Origin: Betaproteobacteria bacterium
Lineage (GTDB): Bacteria; Pseudomonadota; Gammaproteobacteria; Burkholderiales; SG8-39
DNA: 46,398 bases
Reading direction: 5' to 3'
Assembly: GCA_005881575.1 (NCBI GenBank)
Contig: VBCA01000042.1
Location: forward strand, 1-46,398
Shown here piece after piece: positions 1-8,093 of the stretch. The notes under the pieces are model-generated. The model was given only the letters and a program-made list of their open reading frames with translations. It was not told the origin of the DNA and made no database searches. Each line of letters starts with the position of its first letter. Position 1 is the first letter of the stretch. Both the position numbers and the translations under genes were made by a program.

Positions 1-300
1 AACTGGAGCATTGCTGGAGTCGGGGACTTTGACGGAGACGGCAAGTCCGACATCCTGTGGCGCAACGGCACGACCGGCCAGAACGCGATCTATTTCATGA
101 ACGGCACCACGATTTCGAGCAACGTGCCCATCACTGCGGTGGCGGATCTCAACTGGAGCATCGCGGGAACCGTTGACTTTGACGGAGACGGCAAGTCCGA
201 CATCCTGTGGCGCAACGGCGCGACCGGCGATAACTCAATCTGGCTCATGAACGGTGCCACGACTTTGACCGGTTCTTCCATCGGCGCGGTGCAGGGCAGC
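1..300 (+). repeat. 150-bp tandem repeat (two units) coding for FG-GAP/VCBS blades
   Basis: Units 1-150 and 151-300 are in frame. The stretch from GACTTTGACGGAGACGGC through CGCAACGGC is identical in both units, while the second half of each unit differs. More units probably lie left of the window. Confidence 0.85.
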
Positions 301-321
301 GCCTGGTCGATAGTGCGCTAA
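1..321 (+). CDS. FG-GAP/VCBS repeat protein, C-terminal end (5' partial)
   Basis: The reading frame is open from the first base and stops at 319-321, so only the last 106 residues are seen. They consist of two 50-residue units, each with the calcium-binding type loop DFDGDGKSDILWRN, and the start of a third (SAWSIVR). FG-GAP/VCBS units of this kind build beta-propeller-like blades in secreted or surface proteins, often adhesins. The stop falls at the start of a third unit. The neighbours are exopolysaccharide genes, which fits an extracellular role, but the function of the whole protein cannot be told from its tail. Confidence 0.8.
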   Translation, partial: NWSIAGVGDFDGDGKSDILWRNGTTGQNAIYFMNGTTISSNVPITAVADLNWSIAGTVDFDGDGKSDILWRNGATGDNSIWLMNGATTLTGSSIGAVQGSAWSIVR

Positions 322-381
322 GGCCTTCGCCCGAGTCAGCTACAAGGGCCGGCCCGACCGTCTACGGCCGAACGCAAGCGC

Positions 382-1653
382 TCAGAACGCGATTCGGGCG
401 GAAATCGAGATGACGTTGACTACGTAGTCAACGGGAAGAACGACAGGACTGGCTGTAGGATCAGAAACAAAGTTTGAAGAGCGGCCCTCGCGCTGAGCGC
501 TCAACAGGAACGTTAGGCTCCGAGCGGGCCGATACGCAAGCGTCACCGTCCCCGACCTCACTCGATCGGTTCGGCTCGGAGAACTCCCCGAGGTCTGTCC
601 CGGACTGGGCAGGAACTCCCTGACGCTGTAATCGAAGGTCCCCGACACGTCGATTTTCTCGGTCACGCTGAGCGTCGGGCGCAGCGTGACCCCTTTCACG
701 AGCACGAAGCTCGAGCCGATGTCCTGGTAGGGGTAGATGTCGCGCTGCGCGACCGCGGCGAGCGAAAGCTTTCCGGTCGGCTTCCAGTCGTACTGAGCGC
801 GGGCGGTGTGACCGACAAAATCGAAGGTCTGCAGCGACATGTCGGCATAGCGCCGGCTGAGGCGATCGGCGCGTGCGCTCAAGTGTGACGCGCCGGTCGG
901 TGTCCAGTCGGCCACGACACCCGCGCTGGTCTGACGGTATGCGTTGTCGACGAGGCCTTTCGGATAACGGCCGTCTTCGGTCCGCGCGCTAAGACCCACC
1001 GAGGTATTGGCCGGAGTGACATAGCTCAAGGCGACCTCGGTGTAGAGAACGTCGAGGTCGAGGCTCTGACGCGCCGGGTCGCCGTTCGTCAACTCCAGTC
1101 CGCTTACCCCCGTGTTGAGCCGCCAGCGCGGCGTGACGAGATAGGCCGCGCTGAAGAAGGCCTGTCGTGTCTTGAGAGGATCAGGTCTGCTGCTCTGAGG
1201 ATTGGCGAACGAAACAATATTAGCGAACGATGCCAGGGCTAAAGTTTCCGTATACCCCAGTTGGCCGCTCGCGTCGTTGCCCAGCTGCCACAACCACATC
1301 GCCCGCCCCTCGTGGCCGGTGAAATCGAGAACGGTAAGTTGGTCGTAGCGGGTATCGTTCCTTGCAAAGGCCCCCTGAAAACGCTGCCGGCTCACCGGCA
1401 CGTCGAAGTTGAGCCCGAGGGACGTAGTGCGGTAAGTATCACCCCGCGAAGACGCGCCGATATCCTCGGGCGCCGCATTCTTCGAGATGCGGAATACGTT
1501 ATCGTCGCGAGCGGCTTTCTCCTCGGCGAACAGCGTGAGCTTGTCATCCCACAATGCGAATGCTTTCGCTGCCGGAAGGAAAAGACCGGCGACGGCAATT
1601 GCTCCGCCCACGATTCGAAGGCCCAGGCCGGCGTGGCCCTGGGCGCCGCGCAT
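382..1653 (-). CDS. epsL: EpsL-like outer membrane beta-barrel of the exosortase B exopolysaccharide system
   Basis: The protein has a signal peptide (hydrophobic run IVGGAIAVAGLFLPAAKAFA) followed by ALWDDKLTLFAEEKAARDDNVFR, a start typical of the EpsL family, and then a long series of alternating beta strands ending in a terminal aromatic residue (SARIAF). This indicates an outer membrane barrel thought to pass or anchor exopolysaccharide in XrtB/PEP-CTERM bacteria. The frame is open up to a GTG at 1797, but the 48 extra residues would precede the signal peptide, so the ATG at 1653 is preferred. Neither start has a clear Shine-Dalgarno site. The gene follows the PEP-CTERM gene on the same strand. 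The family name is from remembered features and the barrel fold is inferred. Confidence 0.75.
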   Translation of the reverse strand: MRGAQGHAGLGLRIVGGAIAVAGLFLPAAKAFALWDDKLTLFAEEKAARDDNVFRISKNAAPEDIGASSRGDTYRTTSLGLNFDVPVSRQRFQGAFARNDTRYDQLTVLDFTGHEGRAMWLWQLGNDASGQLGYTETLALASFANIVSFANPQSSRPDPLKTRQAFFSAAYLVTPRWRLNTGVSGLELTNGDPARQSLDLDVLYTEVALSYVTPANTSVGLSARTEDGRYPKGLVDNAYRQTSAGVVADWTPTGASHLSARADRLSRRYADMSLQTFDFVGHTARAQYDWKPTGKLSLAAVAQRDIYPYQDIGSSFVLVKGVTLRPTLSVTEKIDVSGTFDYSVREFLPSPGQTSGSSPSRTDRVRSGTVTLAYRPARSLTFLLSAQREGRSSNFVSDPTASPVVLPVDYVVNVISISARIAF

Positions 1654-1803
1654 CGGAGTCACGGCCGCCTCAGACGGAAGACCGGGTTCGACCTGCAGGA
1701 ATCCATGCCTCAAGCGTGCCACGGCGCGCTTGAGATGGATAGTGGGATCGGCGAAAGCCTCTTGCGAATCAGGTTCTGACCGCTGGCGTCCCTTCACGCG
1801 CCA

Positions 1804-2460
1804 TCACAGCGACATGCGGCGGCGCGCGATGGCGATCACGCCGAGCAGCCCCGCCAACACCGTGGCCCAATTACCGGGCTCCGGGACGGGGACCGCGGGC
1901 CCCGGAGCGAGCTTGGCGTTTGCGATGAGATAGTATTTCTCCGCGTCTAGCTCGCTGCCGCCGTTTGCCGCTACCAGGACTGCTCGCGGCTGCGAGGCAC
2001 CGACCACCTCGTGCCGGTTGAAGACCGACCGCTGCTTCAACCCCGTGCCGTAGCCGTTCTTGCGACCGGGCGTGAAATCGTCCGAGCCGGACGGCGAAAA
2101 GCCGAGGGCAGCGTTCGACTGCCGTGCGTCGACCCTGAAAGGGCCACGGGCCGGGGCATGCTCGCCGCTCGTCAATCGAGTTGGAGTTCCCTTCCGGGCG
2201 GCGGCCGCCGAAGTCAGGAGCGCAACGTTTGCGTTGGCGCGGATGCCGTTCGCAGGGACCTTTCCGTCTGAATACGGCGTCGTGATTTGATCCAGAGAGC
2301 GCTCCGGATCAGTGACCATCGGATTGACGACCATCGTCAACGCGCTGCTGGCGCCGAACACACTGTTGGCGCCGGCATGTATGGAAGCACAAGCGTGGCC
2401 GGACGCCGCTGCCAATGCCAGCCAAGCGGCAAGCGCTTCGAGCATCAGCCTTGTTCTCAT
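1804..2460 (-). CDS. PEP-CTERM sorting-signal protein
   Basis: A 218-residue exported protein. It starts with a signal peptide (MRTRLMLEALAAWLALAAASGHACA) and ends with a textbook PEP-CTERM tail: VPVPEPGNW, a hydrophobic helix, then ARRRMSL. Exosortases recognise this tail and cleave at PEP. The frame extends 11 codons further upstream, but the ATG at 2460 has a good ribosome binding site (GAGGAAGG, 2466-2473). The middle is low in recognisable domains. No exosortase is in the window, so the enzyme must be elsewhere. The position between epsA and epsL suggests a matrix protein made with the exopolysaccharide. Confidence 0.85.
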   Translation of the reverse strand: MRTRLMLEALAAWLALAAASGHACASIHAGANSVFGASSALTMVVNPMVTDPERSLDQITTPYSDGKVPANGIRANANVALLTSAAAARKGTPTRLTSGEHAPARGPFRVDARQSNAALGFSPSGSDDFTPGRKNGYGTGLKQRSVFNRHEVVGASQPRAVLVAANGGSELDAEKYYLIANAKLAPGPAVPVPEPGNWATVLAGLLGVIAIARRRMSL

Positions 2461-2574
2461 CGTACCTTCCTCTCGGGAACCGATATGAATCACTCCGGAG
2501 AGTAAAAGGTCAACGTGACAGTGAGTCGAGTGTTTCGCCGTGTGGGAATGGGTAGAGAGAACTAAGGGGCGCCG

Positions 2575-2593
2575 GTCCCGATATTACCGGGAC
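2575..2593. repeat. Hairpin directly after epsA stop codon
   Basis: GTCCCG (2575-2580) and CGGGAC (2588-2593) form a 6-bp stem around a 7-base loop. The stem abuts the epsA stop codon (2594-2596). No T-run follows on the minus strand, so this is not a standard intrinsic terminator. It may protect the 3' end or mark a Rho-dependent end. Confidence 0.4.
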
Positions 2594-3451
2594 TCAGTTG
2601 TTGAGAATGCGCAGTACTAGCGCCTTGACGACGGCCTGAGTGCGGTTTTGAACATTCAGCTTGCGCAGAATTTTCTGCACGTGATTTTTTACCGTCAGCG
2701 GGCTGATCTCCAGGATGGTGCCGACCTCGATGTTGCTCTTGCCGAGGTGAATCCATCTCAGGATTTCCTGTTCGCGCGAGGTAAGAAGACCGGCACCTCC
2801 GGGATGTGCGCCGGCGCTATCTGCCGGCCGGTCGATCTGGGTGCGCACCCATGCCTGATGCAGGAACGGCACGATCAGTTCGATGCAATAGATCTGTTTT
2901 TGGCCCATCGTCTGCGCCCGGCAGGCGAAAGTGAACAAGCTCGCCGGCTTCCCGAAAGCATCGTAGGTCCCGTGCGTGATCACCGTGTCCGCCCCTATCC
3001 GGTTGAGTTCGCGCGCCAACGAGCTTTGGGCGAACTGACTCGCTGGTCCCATTTCACAGACTACGGGCCGGTAGGAGTTTTCTTCCCAGGTCTTGATGAT
3101 GTGCGGCACCATGGATGTATCTTGGCGGAACATGTCGCTGAAGAGCGCAGGCTCGAGAGGGGACGTAGAAAAGCTGTCGACTTGAAAAGACATCGGCTCC
3201 GCATTGCGCAGGGCACAGATCAGGGCCTCATGTTTCACGAGGTCTTGCAGCACGCCCTGGGTCCACGTAAAAAAGTGATGTCGCGCATGCACCCGAAGCG
3301 AGGCATCCATGATGAGCTTGAGCGATTCCAGCTCAAGAGGGTCCAATAGGGTCGCGCTACCGGACGTGCCGCCGCTCACTGGGGCTTGAGACTGATGGGC
3401 CGGCAGCTCGGGATGACGTTCTGCGGTGAACGGGCGTTCGCTTGCTTGCAT
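2594..3451 (-). CDS. epsA: EpsA-like LuxR-family transcription regulator of exopolysaccharide synthesis
   Basis: A 285-residue protein with a C-terminal LuxR helix-turn-helix (about residues 225-285: LTSREQEILRWIHLGKSNIEVG, then LTVKNHVQKILRKL) and an N-terminal domain of about 200 residues with no receiver aspartate site. This length and the IHLGKSNIEVGTILEIS helix match the EpsA regulators found with exosortase B loci. The start is the ATG at 3449-3451 behind GGGAGG. It is divergent from epsB across 340 bases that contain an inverted repeat likely to be an operator. The signal sensed is unknown. Confidence 0.8.
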   Translation of the reverse strand: MQASERPFTAERHPELPAHQSQAPVSGGTSGSATLLDPLELESLKLIMDASLRVHARHHFFTWTQGVLQDLVKHEALICALRNAEPMSFQVDSFSTSPLEPALFSDMFRQDTSMVPHIIKTWEENSYRPVVCEMGPASQFAQSSLARELNRIGADTVITHGTYDAFGKPASLFTFACRAQTMGQKQIYCIELIVPFLHQAWVRTQIDRPADSAGAHPGGAGLLTSREQEILRWIHLGKSNIEVGTILEISPLTVKNHVQKILRKLNVQNRTQAVVKALVLRILNN

Positions 3452-3791
3452 AAGACAACCTCCCGGAATCCAAGACTCGTCCTAGGTAAGTAGGACTAGC
3501 GTGCCTAATATGAGTAGCGCGTATTACATGAACGTGAACTGCCTGAAATGATTTTCAGTGGAAAGTCTCCTAAGCAACCCATTGTTTGTATTCATACTTC
3601 ACCCACGCGTCCCAGAGGCACACTCTTCAGGAACGCGCTGGCGGCGCCGATCCGCAAACGCATCGCGCGGTAGCCATTGGACACTGCTCCCGCTCGGCGA
3701 AGCGACAAATTTCCCGCGTCGTGGGCGCTACAATTCCACACGCCAGCGATACGCCCCACCCGTGAAAGTAGTTCTTTGGGGCTAACCGGCC
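3452..3791. other. 340-bp divergent intergenic region between epsA and epsB
   Basis: No coding frame with a credible ribosome binding site was found on either strand. The epsA-proximal 100 bases are AT-richer and hold the inverted repeat at 3479-3496. The region should contain promoters for both epsA and epsB; no strong sigma-70 pair could be picked with confidence. Confidence 0.6.
3479..3496. promoter_or_regulatory. Inverted repeat upstream of epsA (possible EpsA operator)
   Basis: GTCCTA-GGTAAG-TAGGAC is a perfect 6-6-6 dyad centred about 36 bases upstream of the epsA start. The size and symmetry fit a LuxR-type dimer site. That EpsA itself binds it is inference from position. Confidence 0.45.
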
Positions 3792-5267
3792 GTGTCCGCA
3801 AGGTTTGCAATTGGGAGCTACCGTGTCCTCCGATATCCGTCACGGCTCCCTTCGACCTTGCCCCCTTCCAGTTTGCTCGCCGCGCACCAGTCCCATCGCC
3901 TGTTCCTCGACCATCGGCTCGCGCCTGCGGCGCTGGTGCAGGCGACGCTCGATCCTCTTGTGGCGATCGGCGCGCTGCTGCTGTCCGCCTTTGCGTTCGG
4001 CAAAACGTTCGAAGGCCCGTATCTGATTCTCGCGCTGATCGTATTCTCGCTGACCTTTCCCGGAACCCCTACGAAAGGCACCAGCCTGAGAGCGCTCGCC
4101 GGTGACGTCGCGTCAAGCTGGTTTGTCGTCGTCGCACTCCTGTTGCTTATCGGTTGGGCGACGCGAACGCTCAACTCCTTTGATCCGCGCGTCATCCTCG
4201 CGTGGGTATTCGCCGCTCCGGTCGCGTTGTTCGCCGCGCGAGCGCTCATGCCCGTAGTTCTGCAGCGCCTACTCGCGGCGGAGGGTGTGCAACGAGTCGC
4301 CGTCATCGCAGGTGAGGGCGAGCTCGGGCGCAAGCTCGCCGAACGGATCCGAGGCACCCCGTTTCTCGGCATCCGCTTGGCCGGTTTTTTCGACGATCGC
4401 AGCCCCGAGCGCCTCGGCAGCGCCGAGCCCGGCGAGACTCTCGGAGCGCTGGATCAGGTCGCGCCTTACGTAAAAACACATCATGTCGATCTGATCTATA
4501 TCACGCTCCCCATGGCTTCGCAGCCCCGCATCCTCAAGCTGCTCGACGAGCTGCACGACACGACAGCCTCGATCTACTTCGTCCCGGACATCTTCCTGTT
4601 CGATTTGATCCAGGCGCGCATGGATACGATCAGCGGCATTCCGGTGCTCGCCGCCTGCGAAACCCCGTTCTACGGAATCAATGGTCTGATCAAGCGCGCG
4701 AGCGACATCGTCCTCGCATCGGCGATCCTCGCCTTGATCTTGCCACTCATGCTTGTCATCGCAATCGGCGTAAAGCTGACTTCTCCCGGGCCGGTGCTGT
4801 TCAGGCAGCGGCGCTACGGGCTCGACGGCAAGGAGATCGTCATCTACAAGTTCCGCACGATGACCGTGCTCGAGGATGGGAACGTGATCAAGCAGGCCAC
4901 GCGCAACGACGGACGCGTGACCGGCCTCGGCGCGCTTCTGCGGCAGACCTCGCTCGACGAGCTGCCGCAGTTTTTCAATGTGCTCCAGGGCCGCATGAGC
5001 GTCGTCGGCCCGCGCCCCCACGCAGTGGCGCACAACGAGATGTACCGCCGGTTGATCAAGGGCTACATGATCCGGCACAAGGTCAGGCCGGGAATCACCG
5101 GGCTGGCTCAAGTCAACGGTCTGCGCGGGGAGACCGATACGCTCGACAAGATGCAAGCCCGCATCGAGCATGATCTCCATTACTTGAGAAATTGGTCGCT
5201 GCAGCTCGATTTGCAGATAGTGGTCAAGACGGTCTTTGTCCTGCTCAGAAAACAGGATGCCTTTTGA
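3792..5267 (+). CDS. epsB: Undecaprenyl-phosphate glucose phosphotransferase (EpsB/WcaJ type)
   Basis: A polyprenyl-phosphate hexose-1-phosphate transferase of 491 residues that starts exopolysaccharide repeat-unit assembly by loading a sugar phosphate, probably glucose-1-phosphate, onto the lipid carrier at the inner membrane. The N-terminal half has four to five membrane segments and a Rossmann-like domain (VAVIAGEGELGRKLAERI, about residues 165-190). The C-terminal third is the catalytic domain: a membrane hairpin, then SPGPVLFRQRRYGLDGK, YKFRTM, LDELPQFFNVLQG, MSVVGPRPH and VRPGITGLAQV, all family signatures. The start is GTG at 3792; it lacks a clear Shine-Dalgarno site, and TTG codons about 20 residues later are alternatives. 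It is divergent from epsA. No further eps genes follow on this strand. Confidence 0.9.
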   Translation: MSARFAIGSYRVLRYPSRLPSTLPPSSLLAAHQSHRLFLDHRLAPAALVQATLDPLVAIGALLLSAFAFGKTFEGPYLILALIVFSLTFPGTPTKGTSLRALAGDVASSWFVVVALLLLIGWATRTLNSFDPRVILAWVFAAPVALFAARALMPVVLQRLLAAEGVQRVAVIAGEGELGRKLAERIRGTPFLGIRLAGFFDDRSPERLGSAEPGETLGALDQVAPYVKTHHVDLIYITLPMASQPRILKLLDELHDTTASIYFVPDIFLFDLIQARMDTISGIPVLAACETPFYGINGLIKRASDIVLASAILALILPLMLVIAIGVKLTSPGPVLFRQRRYGLDGKEIVIYKFRTMTVLEDGNVIKQATRNDGRVTGLGALLRQTSLDELPQFFNVLQGRMSVVGPRPHAVAHNEMYRRLIKGYMIRHKVRPGITGLAQVNGLRGETDTLDKMQARIEHDLHYLRNWSLQLDLQIVVKTVFVLLRKQDAF

Positions 5268-5354
5268 GGGGCTCGGCGCGCGCCCTCCCGAACGAGCGGT
5301 GCCGGCTGCAGAGAGCATAGAGCGGGCGGAAAACCCCGGGCGGGAGCGCGGGCC

Positions 5355-6050
5355 TCAGGCCGGCTGGCGGCGGAAGCGGTAACCCATTCCGCGCACGGTC
5401 TCGATCAGACCTTCGTGGCCGCTGGGGGTGAGGACCTGTCGCACTCTGCGGATGTGGACGTCCACGGTGCGCTCTTCCACAAAGACGTGATCCCCCCAGA
5501 CTTCGTCGAGAAGCTGGGCGCGGCTGTAGATCCGATCAGGGTGAGTCATGAAGAAATGCAGCAGCCGAAACTCGGTAGCCTTGAGATCGATTTTTTGACC
5601 GTTACCGGTAATACGATGCGCGGCCGGATCCAGCCTTAAGCCCGCGATTTCCACGACCTCGTCGCTCAGGAGCGGCGCGCGCCGGCGTATTACGGCCTTG
5701 ATTCGCGCGAGCAACTCGCGCGGGGAGAAGGGCTTGGTGATGTAATCATCCGCTCCTGCCTCGAGCCCCGTCACCTTGTCCGTTTCCTCTGTACGGCCCG
5801 TCAACATGATGATCGGAATGTCCTTGGTGCGTTGATCGGTGCGCAGTTGCCTCGCAAAGCTCACTCCGGTCGCGTTGGGAAGAATCCAATCGAGGAGCAC
5901 CAAATCCGGCAGTACCTCGCGGATGGCCGCTACGGCCTCGGGCACGCTGGCCGCGCGCATCACCTTGTGCCCGGCACGCTCGAGGTTCACCGCGATCAAC
6001 TTCTGCGTGATGGGTTCATCTTCGACTACAAGTATGGTGCCGCCGCCCAT
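5355..6050 (-). CDS. phoB: Phosphate regulon response regulator PhoB
   Basis: A 231-residue OmpR-class regulator. The receiver (residues 5-120) has acidic residues E10/D11, phospho-acceptor D54 and the KPF lysine. The winged helix (about 130-228) carries the PhoB hallmarks LKATEFRLLHFFMTHPDRIYSR, VWGDHVFVEERTVDVHIRRVR and RGMGYRF. It activates phosphate-starvation genes when phosphorylated by PhoR. No phoR lies beside it, unlike the usual phoBR pair. The start is the ATG at 6048-6050 with AAGGGAG about 12 bases upstream, a rather long spacing. No clear Pho box was found upstream. Other OmpR-class regulators are possible but fit less well. Confidence 0.85.
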   Translation of the reverse strand: MGGGTILVVEDEPITQKLIAVNLERAGHKVMRAASVPEAVAAIREVLPDLVLLDWILPNATGVSFARQLRTDQRTKDIPIIMLTGRTEETDKVTGLEAGADDYITKPFSPRELLARIKAVIRRRAPLLSDEVVEIAGLRLDPAAHRITGNGQKIDLKATEFRLLHFFMTHPDRIYSRAQLLDEVWGDHVFVEERTVDVHIRRVRQVLTPSGHEGLIETVRGMGYRFRRQPA

Positions 6051-6182
6051 GATCTAAATGGCTCCCTTCAACAGTAATCCGACTGGCGAAATCATGATAG
6101 TGTGCCGGACTTCCGCTCACCATACCGAAGGCTTGATTTTGGTGGCGCATCGGTGACTTGGTGTAGCTGTGTGGCTACGCGC

Positions 6183-6809
6183 CTAGACGAGTTGTTGCTT
6201 GACGGCATAACGGACAAGCGCAGCGTTGTCCGTCAGCTTCAGTTTCTTGAGAATGCGGGCCCGGTAGGTGCTGATCGTGCTCGGGCTCAGGAACATCTCC
6301 GCCGCAATCTGGTTGATCTGCTTGCCCGACGCGAGCAGCCACATCACCCGGTACTCGCGGTCGGAAAGAGACTCGTGAAGAGGTTTTTCGGCGTCGGGGG
6401 CAAGATCGGTTGCCAGCTTCTCCGCAAAGTTCGCGCTGACATACTTGCCCCCGTTCGCCACCTTGCGGATGGCAGCCGTCAGCTCCTCGCCGGCGCTTTC
6501 CTTGTTGATGTAGCCGGAGCCGCCGGCCTTGAACACCTGTGCGGCATGAGCCTCTTCAGGGAGCATGCTCAGAACGAGGACCGGACGACCCGGGTGCCGG
6601 CGTTTGATTTCCTTGATCAGCTCTACCCCGCTTCGGCCGGGCATGGAAAAGTCGAGAACGGCGACGTCCCAGTCGAGCTTGCGAACGAGCTCGAGGGCTT
6701 CATCACCGTCCTTGGCCTCGCCGACCACGTCCATGTCGTGCTCCGCGGCAAGGATCTCTTTCAGACCACGCCGAACGACCGCGTGGTCGTCCGCGATTAG
6801 AATTCTCAT
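6183..6809 (-). CDS. NarL/FixJ-family response regulator
   Basis: A 208-residue regulator with an intact receiver (ADDH acidic pair near residue 6, phospho-acceptor in VAVLDFSMPG, lysine in GYINKES) and a C-terminal LuxR-type helix-turn-helix (LSDREYRVMWLLASGKQINQIA, then LSPSTISTYRARILKKL). The start is placed at the ATG at 6807-6809, which has GGGGAGG at good spacing; the frame is open 12 codons further. It lies 76 bases after the hybrid histidine kinase at 6886-7998 on the same strand, so the two are probably a cognate pair. The target genes are unknown. Confidence 0.85.
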   Translation of the reverse strand: MRILIADDHAVVRRGLKEILAAEHDMDVVGEAKDGDEALELVRKLDWDVAVLDFSMPGRSGVELIKEIKRRHPGRPVLVLSMLPEEAHAAQVFKAGGSGYINKESAGEELTAAIRKVANGGKYVSANFAEKLATDLAPDAEKPLHESLSDREYRVMWLLASGKQINQIAAEMFLSPSTISTYRARILKKLKLTDNAALVRYAVKQQLV

Positions 6810-6885
6810 GGCGTCGCCTCCCCGGAAGCGATTCCCACAACACAATCGGGTTGCGGCACTGGGTCGCCGCAGATGCCGTCAAATT

Positions 6886-7998
6886 CTACTTCAAGCCCAA
6901 GGGGATTGACACTCTCACCTTTGTCCCCTTGTTCTGAGCGCCGGTGATTTCGACGGCCCCGCCAAACGGAAGAACACGCTCCCGCATTCCCAAGAGCCCC
7001 AGCGATTTCGGGTCGTAAATCGCGGATTCCGCGATGCCTTTGCCGTTGTCTTCGACCGTCAACACCAGAGCGCCGGATTCTATCTGCATCGTGACATCGA
7101 TCCTGGTCGCGTTCGCGTGCCGCGCGACATTCGTCAGCAACTCCTGAAAAATACGGAACGCCGCCGTCGATCGTTCTTGATCGAGCACAGGCGCGTCCGA
7201 GAACACCGAGACTTTGCATCTGATCCCGGTGCGCTTGCGGAAATCTCCGGCCTGCCACCCGATGGCGGCGGTCAGCCCCAGATTGTCCAACACTCCCGGC
7301 CGCAGCCGCGAGGCGATCTTGCGCACGGACTGGATGGTGTCGTCGATCAACCCGGACATCGATTTCGTCTTCTCGAGGAGCACCCGTTGATCACCGGGCA
7401 GCCTGTTCGCCACCCAGGTCAAATCCATTTTCAACCCCGTCAGCGACTGACCGAGCTCGTCGTGAATCTCTCGGGCGATCCGCGTCCATTCCTCCTCGCG
7501 CACGGATTGCAAATGAGCCGCCAGAGCGCGCAAATTCTCCTCCGACTTCCTCAGCCGCTCTTCGGCCCGCGTGCGTTCGGCTATCTCCCGCATCAATACG
7601 GCATTCTTGTTGTAGAGATCGACGAAAACCGACAACTTCGATTTCAGAATTTCCGGAACGAGGGGCTTGACGATGTAGTCGACGGCCCCGGCCTCGTACC
7701 CGCGAAACACCGAGTGCACGTCTTCGTAGGCGCCGGTCAGGAAGATGATCGGGGTGTCCCGCGACCGTTCGCGCTCCCTGATCAATCTGGCGGTTTCGAA
7801 CCCATCGACCCCCGGCATTCGCGCATCCAGGAGAATCGCCGCGAAGTCCTCCTTCGAGACGCATTGCAGAGCTTCTTCGCCCGAATGTGCAAGAACGACT
7901 TTTTGTGTCTCGCTTTGCAGGAGTTCTTGCAAGGCAAAGAGACTCCTCGAGTCATCATCGACGATCAAGATGCTCGCTTGGGATAGACTCGTATTCAC
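6886..7998 (-). CDS. Receiver-histidine kinase hybrid (REC-HisKA_3-HATPase)
   Basis: A 370-residue soluble protein. An N-terminal receiver (residues 8-125, phospho-acceptor D58 in LLDARMPG, lysine in YIVKP) is joined through a coiled-coil stretch (about 128-165) to a NarX/DegS-type kinase core: the HisKA_3 box with H179 in IAREIHDELGQSLTGLK and an HATPase domain (VEDNGKGI, LGLLGMRERV). There are no membrane segments or sensor domains, so the input probably comes as phosphate on its own receiver from another kinase. The start is GTG (7996-7998) with GAGAGG very close. It lies directly upstream of a NarL-type regulator, its likely partner. Confidence 0.85.
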   Translation of the reverse strand: MNTSLSQASILIVDDDSRSLFALQELLQSETQKVVLAHSGEEALQCVSKEDFAAILLDARMPGVDGFETARLIRERERSRDTPIIFLTGAYEDVHSVFRGYEAGAVDYIVKPLVPEILKSKLSVFVDLYNKNAVLMREIAERTRAEERLRKSEENLRALAAHLQSVREEEWTRIAREIHDELGQSLTGLKMDLTWVANRLPGDQRVLLEKTKSMSGLIDDTIQSVRKIASRLRPGVLDNLGLTAAIGWQAGDFRKRTGIRCKVSVFSDAPVLDQERSTAAFRIFQELLTNVARHANATRIDVTMQIESGALVLTVEDNGKGIAESAIYDPKSLGLLGMRERVLPFGGAVEITGAQNKGTKVRVSIPLGLK

Positions 7999-8093
7999 CG
8001 CTCCTCTCAGGCCGCCGCCAAGCGCGCGTTGTTTCTGCCGGGGTGCCGCCCGAGCCCAAGCTCGCGGCCGCCCTTTGCTGCGCGCCCCGGGCG

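Noticed and set aside
6163-6178. GTAGC-TGTGTG-GCTAC hairpin after the NarL-type gene
   Set aside because: The five-base stem is too short and no T-run follows on the minus strand, so it cannot be called a terminator.
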